DNA of 64,000 bases. Source: Skeletonema tropicum (lineage: Eukaryota; Bacillariophyta; Thalassiosirophyceae; Thalassiosirales; Thalassiosiraceae). The position numbers and the translations under genes are program-made. This document shows, in pieces, positions 42,639 to 52,897 of this stretch (its first letter is position 1; every line of letters starts with the position of its first letter). Where the stretch lies: positions 806,001 through 870,000 of the forward strand of contig CM074128.1 of the NCBI GenBank assembly GCA_037178625.1, given 5' to 3'. The notes beneath the pieces were generated by a model. It was not told the origin of the DNA. It was given only the letters and a program-made list of their open reading frames with translations, and made no database searches.

Positions 42639-43227
42639 GGTTGCTATATTTTAATGTATATATTTGTTTTGGAGAGATAATTGTTGGAATATGTTCCGCT
42701 CGCTGAGAAACAGTTCGTGATACAAACTGAAAGATATTTTTCAACCAATGACCGTCCGATTTTGAATTGGAGTGAATCAAAATGTGCCTACAAGCTACGA
42801 TGGTTGTCCTTGATTTGTTACGTTGTTGCTACTTTACTATACTAGCTTGGTCTCAGATGTCTTAGGGCGGCGGTTACAAAGACGTTGGTAGGCGAATGGG
42901 AACGGCGCCGGCCATGGTCTTTTTTCAAACGCTTCACGCTTTGATCTTACTTATTTCTCTCTGGGTTGTGTTCACCTCAATTCAGCCCCCCTACTGCCTG
43001 GATTCGGGCCCTTTAACGCGCCAAATCGCTGAGACAGAATTTGCACTTGGTTGGAAGTTGGCGTTTGCAGTTTTGTCGACACACTCATCATTTTGTTCTG
43101 CAGATGCTCTGTTAACTGCAGATGGCATTGGATCCTTCGGTTGCAACAATTGAACTAACTGTTTGGTCGGTAGCATTTCGTTCATAATATTCTCATATAC
43201 AACAACTTTATATTCATTCAATGAGAG
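42639..43227. other. intergenic region between divergent ARF-GEF and CtpA genes
   Basis: 589 bp without a convincing gene. A frame at 42896-43153 (MGTAPAMVFFQTL) begins with a hydrophobic stretch but has no further support. It probably holds the promoters of both neighbours. Confidence 0.4.
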
Positions 43228-45856
43228 ATGATAAAAAAAATGAAGTCAGCAGCTCATCGTAGGAGAATTTCATCGCCAGCTGCGACACGGCTTACCGTCT
43301 TTGTTCTGTTGACGACAAATGCGCTTCTTTTGCTTCAGGGCGCAGCTGCATTTCAAACTGCGAGGCAGCAGCAGTGCTTCAATCCTGTTGTTCATCACAT
43401 CATCACCAGTGACAACGTATATCACCAGTCAAGTAGATTGTCCTCTTTGACATCATCAACATCACTATTTTTTGCAAGGAAGGAAAATGAAGAAGCACAA
43501 GACGACGACAGCACCGAAGACGACATCTCCAATGACAAAGATGACGACAGTAACAACAAAAATGTCCTCACGAAGGCATGGCCAACACTCAAAATTGCCC
43601 TCCCATCCTTCGTCGTGGGAGGTATCGCTACACTCTGTGTCCTATTCCTCCCCCTACTGTCCGATTATTACGATGCCTTCGACTCCTACAATGGCCCATC
43701 GGTTAGCAAGACTGCCAGTGGCGGCAAAACCAACAACAATAATATCAATCAGCCAGTCATTCTATTCGAAACCATCCTCAACGATCTCAACGATGCCTAC
43801 GTGGATGATGTCGACATACAAAAACTATTTGAAACGGGTGTCAAGGCTATGACAGCGTCATTAGATCCTTATACCGAGTTTGAATCACGAACTGAGGCAG
43901 CAGAATTGGAAGAGAGTGTTACTGGAAAATATGGAGGTGTTGGATTGGTCATTCGTGGGGGGACCAACTTGGCAGAGGCAGCGAAGGAGGATAATATTGT
44001 TCTGGAAAAGGTTGATACTACTACTGCTGCTCCGTCGAGTAACACTAGCAACAACAAGAAACAACCAAAGAATGCATCGAAACCTCCTCCCGTGGCATCT
44101 TCCAAAGATGTGGATGATGTTGATGATGAGGAAGATCTAGAAATTATCGAACGCAAACGTGCCCGTCGCAAATCCATGGAAGATGGTGTACGAGTCGTAT
44201 CCGCCTTTGAGGGATATGCCTATGATGCCGGGATGCGTGTTGGCGACAAACTGTTGGCAGTAGATGACTTTGAGATCTTACCCACCACTTCTCCAGATGA
44301 GGTGCGCAATCATTTGCGTGGTGATCCTGGTACAGAAGTCCAGGTCAAGTTCTTGAGAGAGGGTGTGGGTGGGAAGGTGAATGAACCTCAGACTATTACT
44401 CTCAAACGATCAGTTGTTCATATACCAGACGTGAAGTATTTTGGATATGTTGGTGATCCGAGAGATGGAATTGGTTACATTGATTTGAGTGGGTTTGCGA
44501 ATGATGCTGGAAGGGAAGTGCGCTTTGCAATCAAGGCACTTCAGCATGGTTCAGAGTTGTTGGCGATGAAAGATGGCGATGGGCCTAAAATGAATGAAGA
44601 CGGCAAGTTAGTTCACGACCCAACGAAATTAAAGGTGAGTATTGAATGATGCTGAACTCATCAAGGTGTGTATCTTGCATTTTTGTCGTCGCTGACTTTT
44701 TTGATTGGAATTCATAATAATTCAGGGCCTTGTTCTCGACCTTCGCGGTAATCCTGGAGGTCTGTTAACATCCGCGGTGGATGTAGCCACCCTCTTTGTC
44801 CCCAACGGCTCGGATATTGTTTCTGCCAAGGGACGTGGATTCCCTGAGATACTCTACAGAAGCAAGACAGAACCAATTTTATCTACCAATACAAGACTAG
44901 CTGTATTGGTCAATGAACAGACTGCAAGTGCTGCCGAGATTGTCTCAGGAGCGATTCAAGATTTAGACGTTGGTGTTGTTGTCGGGAAAGGCAGAACGTA
45001 TGGCAAGGGCCTCGTTCAAAATGTTCAAGATCTACCGTATCAAACTGCACTGAAATACACCGTAGCGAAGTACTACACGCCAAGTGGTAGATGCATTCAA
45101 AGCACAGTCTACGAAGAGGGTGGTAGAGGTGATGACCTTTTAGCTTCTTCATCAGAAGAGAAAGGTGGTTCTAGGTACAAGTCGAAGAAGGTAGCAGATA
45201 AAGACCGAACCGTGTTCTACACGGCTCATGGACGTGAAGTGAAGGATGGCGGAGGAGTTGAAGTTGACTACAAGGTTGAGCCACAAAAGGCATCACCGCT
45301 CGAGATAATTCTTCTCCAATCTGGTGCCTACTCGGATTATGCCGCAGAATGGAGCAAAACGCACGAATTGACGGATAAGTTTAGAGTAGACGAGGCCACG
45401 TACAAAGACTTTCAACGATTCGTCGAGCAAAAGCAAGCGGATGGAGACTTGAAACTTGAAGTGTTTTATGACTCTCAGCTGAAGGAGTTGTCGAAGAAGC
45501 TCAAAGCGAGCAAGTTTGATTCATCCAAAAAAATGTTGGATAGTTTGAGAGCTGATATTATCAAAGACGTGAAGAAGGATTTCAAGAATTACAAACCTGA
45601 AATCATTGAAGACCTAGAGCAGAATATTCTAGCAAGGTATCTACCAGACAGTTTGCTCATCGAGCATGGTCTTCGGTCTGACGTGCAAGTGCTGGAGACC
45701 GCCAAGATGCTGAAGGATGGAAATGAGTTCGATAAAATTCTCGCTCGAGACAACAAATCAGTCGAAAAGGGTCTTTTGAGCAATATGGTGGGTGACAGCA
45801 GTATCGAAACAGCCTCGTCTGTGACTCCAGATCCAAAGCTTCAAACGCAGTGGTGA
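43228..45856 (+). CDS. ctpA: C-terminal processing peptidase (S41, PDZ), plastid-targeted
   Basis: Two exons, 43228-44634 and 44726-45856, with a 91-bp intron (GTGAGT...ATTCAG, phase 0) that joins DPTKLK to GLVLDLRGNPGGLL. The product is 845 residues. The presequence is a signal peptide ending GAAAFQTARQQ, suited to plastid import. A membrane segment follows (LPSFVVGGIATLCVLFLPLL). DLNDAYVDDVDI, ASLDPYTEF and KYGGVGLVI begin the protease; a Ser/Lys/Asp-rich insertion interrupts it before the PDZ-like part (RVVSAFEGYAYDAGMRVGDK). The catalytic pair is Ser in NEQTASAAEIVSG and Lys in TYGKGLVQNV. It probably matures photosystem II D1 or other lumenal substrates. The insertion in the PDZ region and the roughly 170-residue C-terminal extension are longer than in plant CtpA. 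Confidence 0.9.
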
Positions 45857-46260
45857 AGGGAAGGAGTGAATAGATACAATGTTGATTAGATAGTAAGATA
45901 CGTGTATGAAATTTGCCAAGAGTCAGATTGAAGGAATAGAGAAATACCATTTACTCTGAAGGCAGTCTTCGGTGACTTCGTTCAGGTCAGAAAGAAGATA
46001 ATGTTGTACATAAATGGACAAAACTCATTTAACTTGTGGAAAAATTAGGTAGACAAGATTAATCAACTAGAAAATTCCTACGATGCAAATGGTCTGAACT
46101 AGAAGAGATGATTACAGCAGAAACGAAGATAAAATCGCCAGCCTTTCTCACGCTTTTGCCTCGATAGGAGTGCAGAGAGAAAACAAAATAGAGACTACCA
46201 CATTGGACAGAGAGGAGTGAAAACAATTACTGTACTCTGTGATTACCAACTTGACATTAG

Positions 46261-47391
46261 TCATATCATGATGCTCAATAGAGACCGTGCAGTCAGCGCA
46301 GCTACCAATGCGCTCAATGCTGTTGACACAACATTCACCATTTCGTTCGATAAGAATGCCAAGCCACCCACTTTCGTTGCAGTTGGGCTTGCCCGTTTGA
46401 CAATCTTTTCTTCTTCGGTGTCATAATATGTCACTTGTATGGTTGCACCAAGGAAACTATCTAGCAATGATCCACCAAAGCCACCGATGAAACCGACAAG
46501 AGACAGAATTAACACTTCTGTTTTGAATGCAGCTGATGATGTTGCACCAAGCAACGTCGACAGATTGAAAGGTAAAACGCTTGCGATACCGCCAGGTAAA
46601 AAGCAACCATGAATAAGTCCCATTAAAGTGCCCCCAGCAGCACTTGCTGCCAAACCAACCAAAGAAATGCCACCATTTGTTCCTGGAGGTACTTGTTTCC
46701 ACGGCTTAATTATTAATCGAGGCTTGGACTTCGAAAGCACTCCAAGCTCAGACGCCCATGTATCTCCAGCACAGCAGGCAAAAAAGGCTACATATGCCAA
46801 CGTCAATTGATCTCCCAATAATGATGACGATAATAATGGTCCATCAGTTCCAACAAATATTCTCCTTAAGCAAGCACAAAGAACAGCAATCAAACTACAA
46901 GCAAAAACTTGTGAAGCGCCTCGTTCTCCACCCTCCGTATGACCCTCTTCCAACTTCCCCTTAATTTTGCTCCCCACTCTTGTTAGCTTGGAAGAAGTCC
47001 AGTAAAATGCTAATAAAGTTAACCCATTTCGAAACGATGTAGCCAATGAGAATGCAGCAACAAGGAACGCAGAGACGGCACCCGACTTTGACAGAGATTG
47101 TTTCTTGTATCCACTGTTGGATATCTTCTGTGCTAGGAATAAGCCTACGATTGTACGTGATATGTCCACTGTCGATATTGCGGACGATATTGGTAATGCC
47201 GCTAGAGACGAAGCCGTTATAGCTTTGTTCACAGGGGCAAAACTTTCATGATAGTTCAGGTTATTGAAGTTGCTGGTGTGCTTCGATCTCGTTGTCAAAC
47301 TACTTCTAGTGGTGGAAGAGGGAAACGTAAAGCCATGCGCACTTGATGAGACCAAGATAACAATTGACGCTGCGAGGTTGAAGAGCGCCAT
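46261..47391 (-). CDS. DUF92/TMEM19 family protein, VTE6-like phytyl-phosphate kinase
   Basis: A 376-residue membrane protein. A signal peptide ends near SSAHGFTFPSS, again plastid-type. Several membrane segments follow, with the family signatures CCAGDTWASELGVLSKSKPR, VPPGTNGGISLVGL and GFGGSLLDSFLGATIQ. The plant plastid member VTE6 phosphorylates phytyl-phosphate for tocopherol and phylloquinone synthesis; this protein has the same conserved motifs. Converges with the CtpA-like gene. The 400 bp between the two stops shows nothing but 3' UTR-like DNA. Confidence 0.85.
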   Translation of the reverse strand: MALFNLAASIVILVSSSAHGFTFPSSTTRSSLTTRSKHTSNFNNLNYHESFAPVNKAITASSLAALPISSAISTVDISRTIVGLFLAQKISNSGYKKQSLSKSGAVSAFLVAAFSLATSFRNGLTLLAFYWTSSKLTRVGSKIKGKLEEGHTEGGERGASQVFACSLIAVLCACLRRIFVGTDGPLLSSSLLGDQLTLAYVAFFACCAGDTWASELGVLSKSKPRLIIKPWKQVPPGTNGGISLVGLAASAAGGTLMGLIHGCFLPGGIASVLPFNLSTLLGATSSAAFKTEVLILSLVGFIGGFGGSLLDSFLGATIQVTYYDTEEEKIVKRASPTATKVGGLAFLSNEMVNVVSTALSALVAALTARSLLSIMI

Positions 47392-47570
47392 GGTTGAGCT
47401 CAGGTCTAAACGAAAGGATGGTGATGTACTGTGGCGTGGATTGCCAGCGGCAAGCGAACATCATCTTCCGTCCCACTGCCAACATCCACATCAACAAACC
47501 CACCTTCCGCGTGTCAGAAAGTCATTGAGAGGAATGGTCGTATCGGCATCAAAATATACTAATTCCTTGC

Positions 47571-48122
47571 ATGCTTTGTCGCGGACCTTTGGGTCTTGGT
47601 ACTAAATTCAGCTCTACAAGCAACCGACCTTCAAGGTACAACAATGGCGGCCGAGGCCTCCACAGTCTGCACAGTATCGCTCAGTTAGTTGTAAAGAATT
47701 CTCTGTCTTCACACAAACTAAAGAAACGGATCCAGCCGAAACGAAGCTCCTCTTATCTTCTCTTGCTCTTGTTCTTGTCCACTTTGCACTTCCACTATTT
47801 CCTCATCATCTCACGGTGAACAATGTGAATGGAAGCTGGTGAGCGATATCAAGCTATCATTAGAATTGCAAAGTCAATGCCTTCCTGATTATCAGTTGAC
47901 ATCAATTATACAAAGGACGATGGCGATGATTATGAGAAGAAGGAACATGAATTTGTATTTGTCCAAGGTTGACGGCAGCAATGAGAAGGAAGTCGATTCT
48001 CCGAACAGGCCACGCGAGCTCTTTGGGGTACGTTTGTATTGAAGAAGGATTTGTTAGACCTGGCGAGCTATTCCATGATTCTCTCCCTATGCCGCTACGC
48101 CAACGATCACGAGCACGAGTGA
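47571..48122 (+). pseudogene. putative decayed or multi-intron gene: one frame interrupted only by TGA
   Basis: From ATG 47571 (MLCRGPLGLGTKFSS) an 82-residue frame ends with a hydrophobic segment (SYLLLLLFLSTLHFHYFLII) at TGA 47817. The same frame continues with coding-like pieces: MEAGERYQAIIRIAKSMPS, NYTKDDGDDYEKKEHEFVFVQ, and TFVLKKDLLDLASYSMILSL. Each break is TGA (47817, 47826, 47886, 47970, 47982) and the last stop is TGA too. Introns could explain some of them (for example GTGAAC...TATCAG, 47816-47894), but none has strong splice sites. No family recognised. Confidence 0.3.
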
Positions 48123-48329
48123 TTCTAAGTTCATCCTGTATACACTGCGCAGGTTGCAAACAAAAGAGGAGCAATGAAAATCGTCCTTAGAGTAAATAAT
48201 CAAGTAATGATTGCGAGCGAGGGACAACCAACCAAGTCACACGTATATATAGAGTGCGCAAGGAGAACTTAGCTACATTGAGAAGGTGTGTGACGTTACT
48301 ATAGGGAGTACCTTCGTAATATATATGTA

Positions 48330-49900
48330 TTATGCAGCCAACCCAGTGTTGTTCTTGTTTCTACCTTGACCTGAGAACCCAACGTTCCTATCCGTTGAAG
48401 GCATCATGAGAGAAGTGGCATTGCTTCTACTATTGCACAAGCTGCTGCTGATGGGCCCGGTTGCCATTCCCTTCTCCTTCATTGTTTCAACAACTTCTCT
48501 GGCAAATGCAGGAGCGAACAATGAATCGGACTGATCAGCACTCACAATGCGTTGCATCAAACGTAAACCCTCCAACTTTTCCTCCATTTGGTGCTTAGAC
48601 AACATGATTGCTTTGTCTAAGGAGCCGACCGGATCCTCAAGGAAGTCTTCTTCTTGGACCATCACTGCAAAATCGTTGTATTGCAATGTTTTTGAGTAGT
48701 GGGACTCGTAGTCTGGCAAAACATCTGAAACAATCAATGGCATACAACCTGCGCGGAATGCCCGGTTCAAAGCTCTGCTCCCTGGCTGGTCTCCACGGAT
48801 GACAAGACAAAATTTTGAATCTATAAAATGCTCAAGCCATTCATCGGGCGGTAAGTCAAAACCTATTGAGAAAGGCTGATGTTCAAACATTTCAAGCTGT
48901 GTTGAGTTTTTGAAGAGGATCTGGCGATGTATTGAATTGCACTGAGATGGACGCGGTCGGGAGTGATAAAAATACCAAAATTTCTTTTTGTTCCAGCTCT
49001 CTGATGTTATGATTTTGTATGCATTGGTGGGTTTGGATCCTTCCCCTCCATAACCAAGAGAAATGACATGACTGAAGTATTTGTACAAGTTTTTCCCGTT
49101 GAGTTTAGCATCATGGACACACTTTGGCGGCCAGTTTTTCCAATCTTTCACAGCATAGGCATCTGAGTCTCTCACTATCATTGTCGACTTAAATTTTTGC
49201 ATTTCTTCATCGGACAAGCCCCACCAGTTCCAACCAAAAACACGTTCTGTTATGGCAAATGCCGCAACATGTCTCTCTGGATGTTGTTGAAAAAGGGCAC
49301 TGTCAAAAAGCGTTTGAAACGCTTCTTTAAGGATTAGTGTGTTTCCCCAGAACAGTACTGCACCAACAGGGATTGGAACAACAAAGAAGTCAGCCTCGCA
49401 TGGATCTTGCGTTCTCTGTGGGTGCTGCTCTAGCGCCTCAATCCAACGGATCTCTCCCCTGGCATATTCAAAAAAGCGACGTCCCCATTTATTTGGCCAG
49501 GTCTTTGGAGCATCTTGAATGGCCTTTTCACGATAGTCGGACAGCACAAGTTTGTCGTCATCATAAACATAGTATCTACTGGTCGAAGATTCAAGTAGTC
49601 TAGTCATTACTTTGGCTTTTGATACTGACAGATTAATTGATTTAGAAGACCCTGAAAGATCCAGAGAAGAGAAGGATCGTTTGGATACGATGATATTGAA
49701 GACAAGAACGAACGCAAGAGCCACTGCCGCAATCCGACAGTTGAAGAAAGAGCTAGCTCTCTCTCTTGCTTGAGATACAGAATCCGCATAGGTGCGGCCA
49801 TCATCTCGGAGGTTTCGAGATTGAGAAGGAGGAGAGGACGGATCATATGGAGGATCTTCGCGTTTGCTGTTTGCTGTTTGCTGTTTGGGAGGCTTGCCAT
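48330..49900 (-). CDS. GT47 exostosin-like glycosyltransferase, start codon out of frame
   Basis: The catalytic frame (49724-48330) has no ATG at its 5' edge. The natural start is ATG 49900 (MASLPNSKQQ), which matches the start of the truncated copy at 52344. Three copies of a 7-bp unit (TTTGCTG on the plus strand, 49863-49883) put that ATG out of frame; one copy or four would restore it. With it the protein would be about 520 residues: a short cytosolic tail, a signal anchor (CRIAAVALAFVLVFNII), and a lumenal exostosin domain. Domain marks include YYVYDD, DPCEADFFVVPI, KFWYFYHSRPRP, and the GT47 box FCLVIRGDQPGSRALNRAFRAGC. It would act in the Golgi on polysaccharide or glycoprotein. The frame problem may be allelic. 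Confidence 0.8.
49863..49883 (+). repeat. 7-bp tandem repeat in the 5' coding region of the GT47 gene
   Basis: Three perfect copies of TTTGCTG followed by TTT. The paralog at 52.3 kb has no such run. Since seven is not a multiple of three, each gain or loss changes the frame between the start codon and the catalytic domain. Confidence 0.9.
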
Positions 49901-50072
49901 GGTGAATACTACTTCTTTATGAACGAACTGTTAGCTTGCAATATTTGTGAAAACTATCTAGACAACCGCTGCGAAAAATGTGCGGCTCCTAATGGTGCCG
50001 TTGCACTACCTTCATAGCGGAACTCATGGTAAGGGTGATAATTACTAGGTAATTATGGTAGGTGATGATTCC

Positions 50073-50148
50073 AAGGATCGTGGCTCCGATGGAAGTCGGA
50101 GTTGGCGGCTGACTGGACGTCTGTCCACCCCACACGGTATCGAAACAC
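50073..50148 (+). repeat. inverted repeat, left copy
   Basis: AAGGATCGTGGCTCC...GAAGTCGGAGTTGGCGGC...GGACGTCTGTCCACCCC...GGTATCGAAACAC matches 52596-52674 in reverse orientation at most positions. The end GGTATCGAAACAC is reminiscent of an initiator-tRNA primer binding site, so the pair may be two LTR ends from nested Copia elements. Confidence 0.75.
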
Positions 50149-50599
50149 TCCCCTCAAGCTGGAGTTACTCTCGAAGGAGTGTCACAACAGATTGCATTGC
50201 GTAAGCTCCCCTCAAACAGATACCCGTTCTCAGAGATAAATAAAAATTGCTGTGGTCCTCGACGCATCCACAGTAGTAAAAATCAAAATTGTAGTGGTTT
50301 CTCTGCAATCCACTAGAGTCTCCGTGGTTCCAGTAACTTCGACTGTACTCCACGTAATCAAATCCAAAAAATCCAAAAATCCAAAAAGAAAGCGATGTGG
50401 TTCGCCTCGCTCTCGCAAGGGTAATCCACACCCTCAAGAATGATCAGCTCAAATGTGTGTAGGAGTATCTTCCTCGCGAAGTAGGTAGTGTCTCCCCTGA
50501 GAATCAAGTCATTGCTTGGGAATGGGAAGTAGATCTGCGATGTCGTCTGAGACTTTATGTACGCAGCGATTGCTTCCATTCTAGCACAACCTTCAGGCA

Positions 50600-51290
50600 T
50601 GTAGCATAAGATTTCTTCTTGAGTCGAGATCTAGGATGAGTAGTATAGGCCAGTAAAGCTTGGGTTGTACCGAGAATGCTTCTTGAGATACGAGAATGCA
50701 TGGAACACAAACTTGTTCAAGTTGTCCCTCTCGATGAAGTGTAAGACAAGATAATGACAGATACTAGACCTCATGTAGATGTCGACTTAGCTCGATTCAC
50801 CAATCCAAAGGAAGTAAGAGCATTCGTCGGGATGCAATTCTCTCGAAGTGTGAAGTTCAGGATAGTAGCGTAGCCACTCTTGGTCGTAGTAGTTGACCTA
50901 GACGGTAGTTGCTTCCCTAATCTCCATAGTGTAGACCTCGACGTTCTCGACGGAGTTCTATACACTGTACATGCTGAGAAGATCCATATCCAACACTTGG
51001 TTCCGTCATCGAGTTCAACACTTTGGATCGTACCACCTCAATAGATTTCAAGCGGTCCAATACGTTCCTCCTTTAATTCGAAGGCGGATCCAATCTCTTG
51101 GCGCATAACATCTTCTACGTTTCAGAGATCACAAAGACATCGTCAACTTTAGATGCATGTTCAAAATACTCGACACTCAAACCAGAATCTCTGTCCGCAT
51201 CCTTGTAAAAGTCAGCGGCGTTAGCACGTAAGTGCTTGCAAGCGTTACAGAATCAGACATCAGGTTCGCCTCGTGACAAGGTGAAGCCCA
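50600..51290 (-). pseudogene. decayed Copia retrotransposon, reverse transcriptase and connection region
   Basis: Reading the minus strand leftward from about 51290 with frame changes gives pieces in Copia order: FTLSRGEPDV, then CKHLRANAADFYK, then SKVDDVFVISET (the YVDD active site). Next come IGPLEIY, VELDDGTKCWIW, GKQLPSRSTTTTKSGYA, RELHPDECSYF, VDIYMRSSI and FVFHAFSYLKKHSRYN. This is the pattern of diatom Copia (CoDi-type) polyproteins from the RT to the start of RNase H. Many stops and shifts show an old, dead copy. Flanking sequence from 50150 to 51850 is probably part of the same insertion. It abuts the broken end of the GT47 duplicate. Confidence 0.7.
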
Positions 51291-51854
51291 ATTCTTCCAT
51301 TATGCTTCGCAAATGATACCAAAATAAGAGGTACCGAAGAATTCGACACGCAACTTTTCTACCGCATTAAGGGTGAATATGAGTGCAACTCTCTTCTTAC
51401 TCTCTAGACCAGGCTCAGGACTGCGACGAAGTTGTAGGGTCAGGTACAGGCTATGATATACAATGTGGCGAGTGTTCTCAGCCAGATGAAGCCTTATCTC
51501 CTCCGTCCATCACTTGGACAATTCCTCCAATGTTCAACATCTTGTCAAGAGCATCTTACCAAAAGGTAGTTCCAGATTCAGCAAGTTGAATAATTGCAGT
51601 CTTTTCTTGGGAATATAGCTGACCTAACATGCAGGCGCAGCGTCATCATTGATGCCACGTGCGCTGATGTATCCAGCCATATCAACGGGGTTGCTTTCCT
51701 TAACATCCTTGATCGGAAGCAGGAGTGTACCAGCCGTAGGTTTCCGCGTATCTCTTCTCCCCTATTAATTAAAGCGATCCTCCTTTGAAATAGTATCACA
51801 GTCCAACTCGTGTTCAGTGATCTTCGTCATCATCCACCTATTCCAAGACGGATT

Positions 51855-52344
51855 ATGGCGTTCTTTGTGGGTGCATCTCTAGCGCCTCAATCCAACGGAT
51901 CTCTCCCCTGGCATATTCAAAAAAGCGACGTCCCCATTTATATGACCAGGTCTTTGGAGCATGTTGCATGGCCTTTTCACGATAGTTGGACAGCACAAGT
52001 TTGTCATCATCATAAACATAGTATCTAATGGTCGAAGATTCAAGTAGTCTAGTCATTAGTTTGGCTTTTGATACTGACAGATTAGTTGATTTAGAGGACC
52101 CTGAAAGATCCAGAGAAGAGAGGGATCGTTTGGATGCGATGATATTATTGAAGACAAGAACAAACACAAGAACCGCTGCCGCAATCCGACGGTTGAAGAA
52201 AGAGCTAGCTCTCTCTCTCGCTCGAGATGCAGCACCCGCATAGGTGCAGTCATCAGCTCGGAGGTTTCGAGATGGAGAGGAAGGAGGAGAGGACGGATCA
52301 TCTGGAGGATCTTTGCGTTTTCTGCTTCTTGGGAGGCTTGCCAT
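51855..52344 (-). pseudogene. truncated duplicate of the GT47 gene (N-terminal third only)
   Basis: ATG 52344 starts MASLPRSRKRKDPPDDPS. It stays in frame through the signal anchor (RIAAAVLVFVLVFNNII) and the first part of the lumenal domain (RYYVYDDDKLVLSNYREK, EIRWIEALEMHPQRT). It is about 85 percent identical to the full gene by eye. Homology breaks at 51855, at ACGCC, where the Copia-derived region begins; the paralog continues with QDPCEADFF. No catalytic residues remain, so it is a 5' fragment. Homology with the paralog's upstream side extends only about 50 bp. Confidence 0.85.
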
Positions 52345-52595
52345 GGTGAATACTACTTCTTTATGAACGAACTGCGTTAGCTTGCAATATTTGTGAAGAA
52401 GAGCAAAAGGTGCAAAGGCGGCAACAAACATCAGGCCGGCAGCACAGTGCCCTTACAGCAAGGCTTCCAAAGCAAACGGTGACACCATAGCACCGACGAG
52501 CGAATGCGATTTGATGATTCCAGGTCTCCCCGCAGCAGCGAGCAGAGCCCATATTTTACCCGGCCTAGCAAATCATTCACTGGTATTGTATCCGT

Positions 52596-52674
52596 GTGTT
52601 TCGATACCATGTGGGGTGGACAGACGTCCAGTCAGCCGCCAACTCCGACTTCTATCGGGCGGAGCCACGATCCT
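52596..52674 (-). repeat. inverted repeat, right copy
   Basis: Partner of 50073-50148, running outward from the truncated GT47 fragment. Together the pair flanks the Copia relic and the GT47 fragment. No gene is seen between this copy and the next gene at 52898. Confidence 0.75.
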
Positions 52675-52897
52675 TGAAGGCGGTTATGATGCCTATTTGT
52701 TATTTTTTTCTTCTTTTCGTACGAAAATAAGGAGTATGATGTTGTAAGTATTGTGTGAATAGGTGTGAATAATAATGGCTGGCATCCTTCAGTATCATTC
52801 AACAAAGTGACAGATCATTGATCATTCAGGCTCAGCTGATTATGTTCGTATAATATTTAGAGCCTTTGCGACCATAAGTAGAATATTCCACGCCACG

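Noticed and set aside
42896..43153. 85-residue plus-strand ORF in the ARF-GEF/CtpA intergenic region
   Set aside because: Begins with a hydrophobic stretch that could suggest a signal peptide, but there is no mature domain and it overlaps the likely promoter region.
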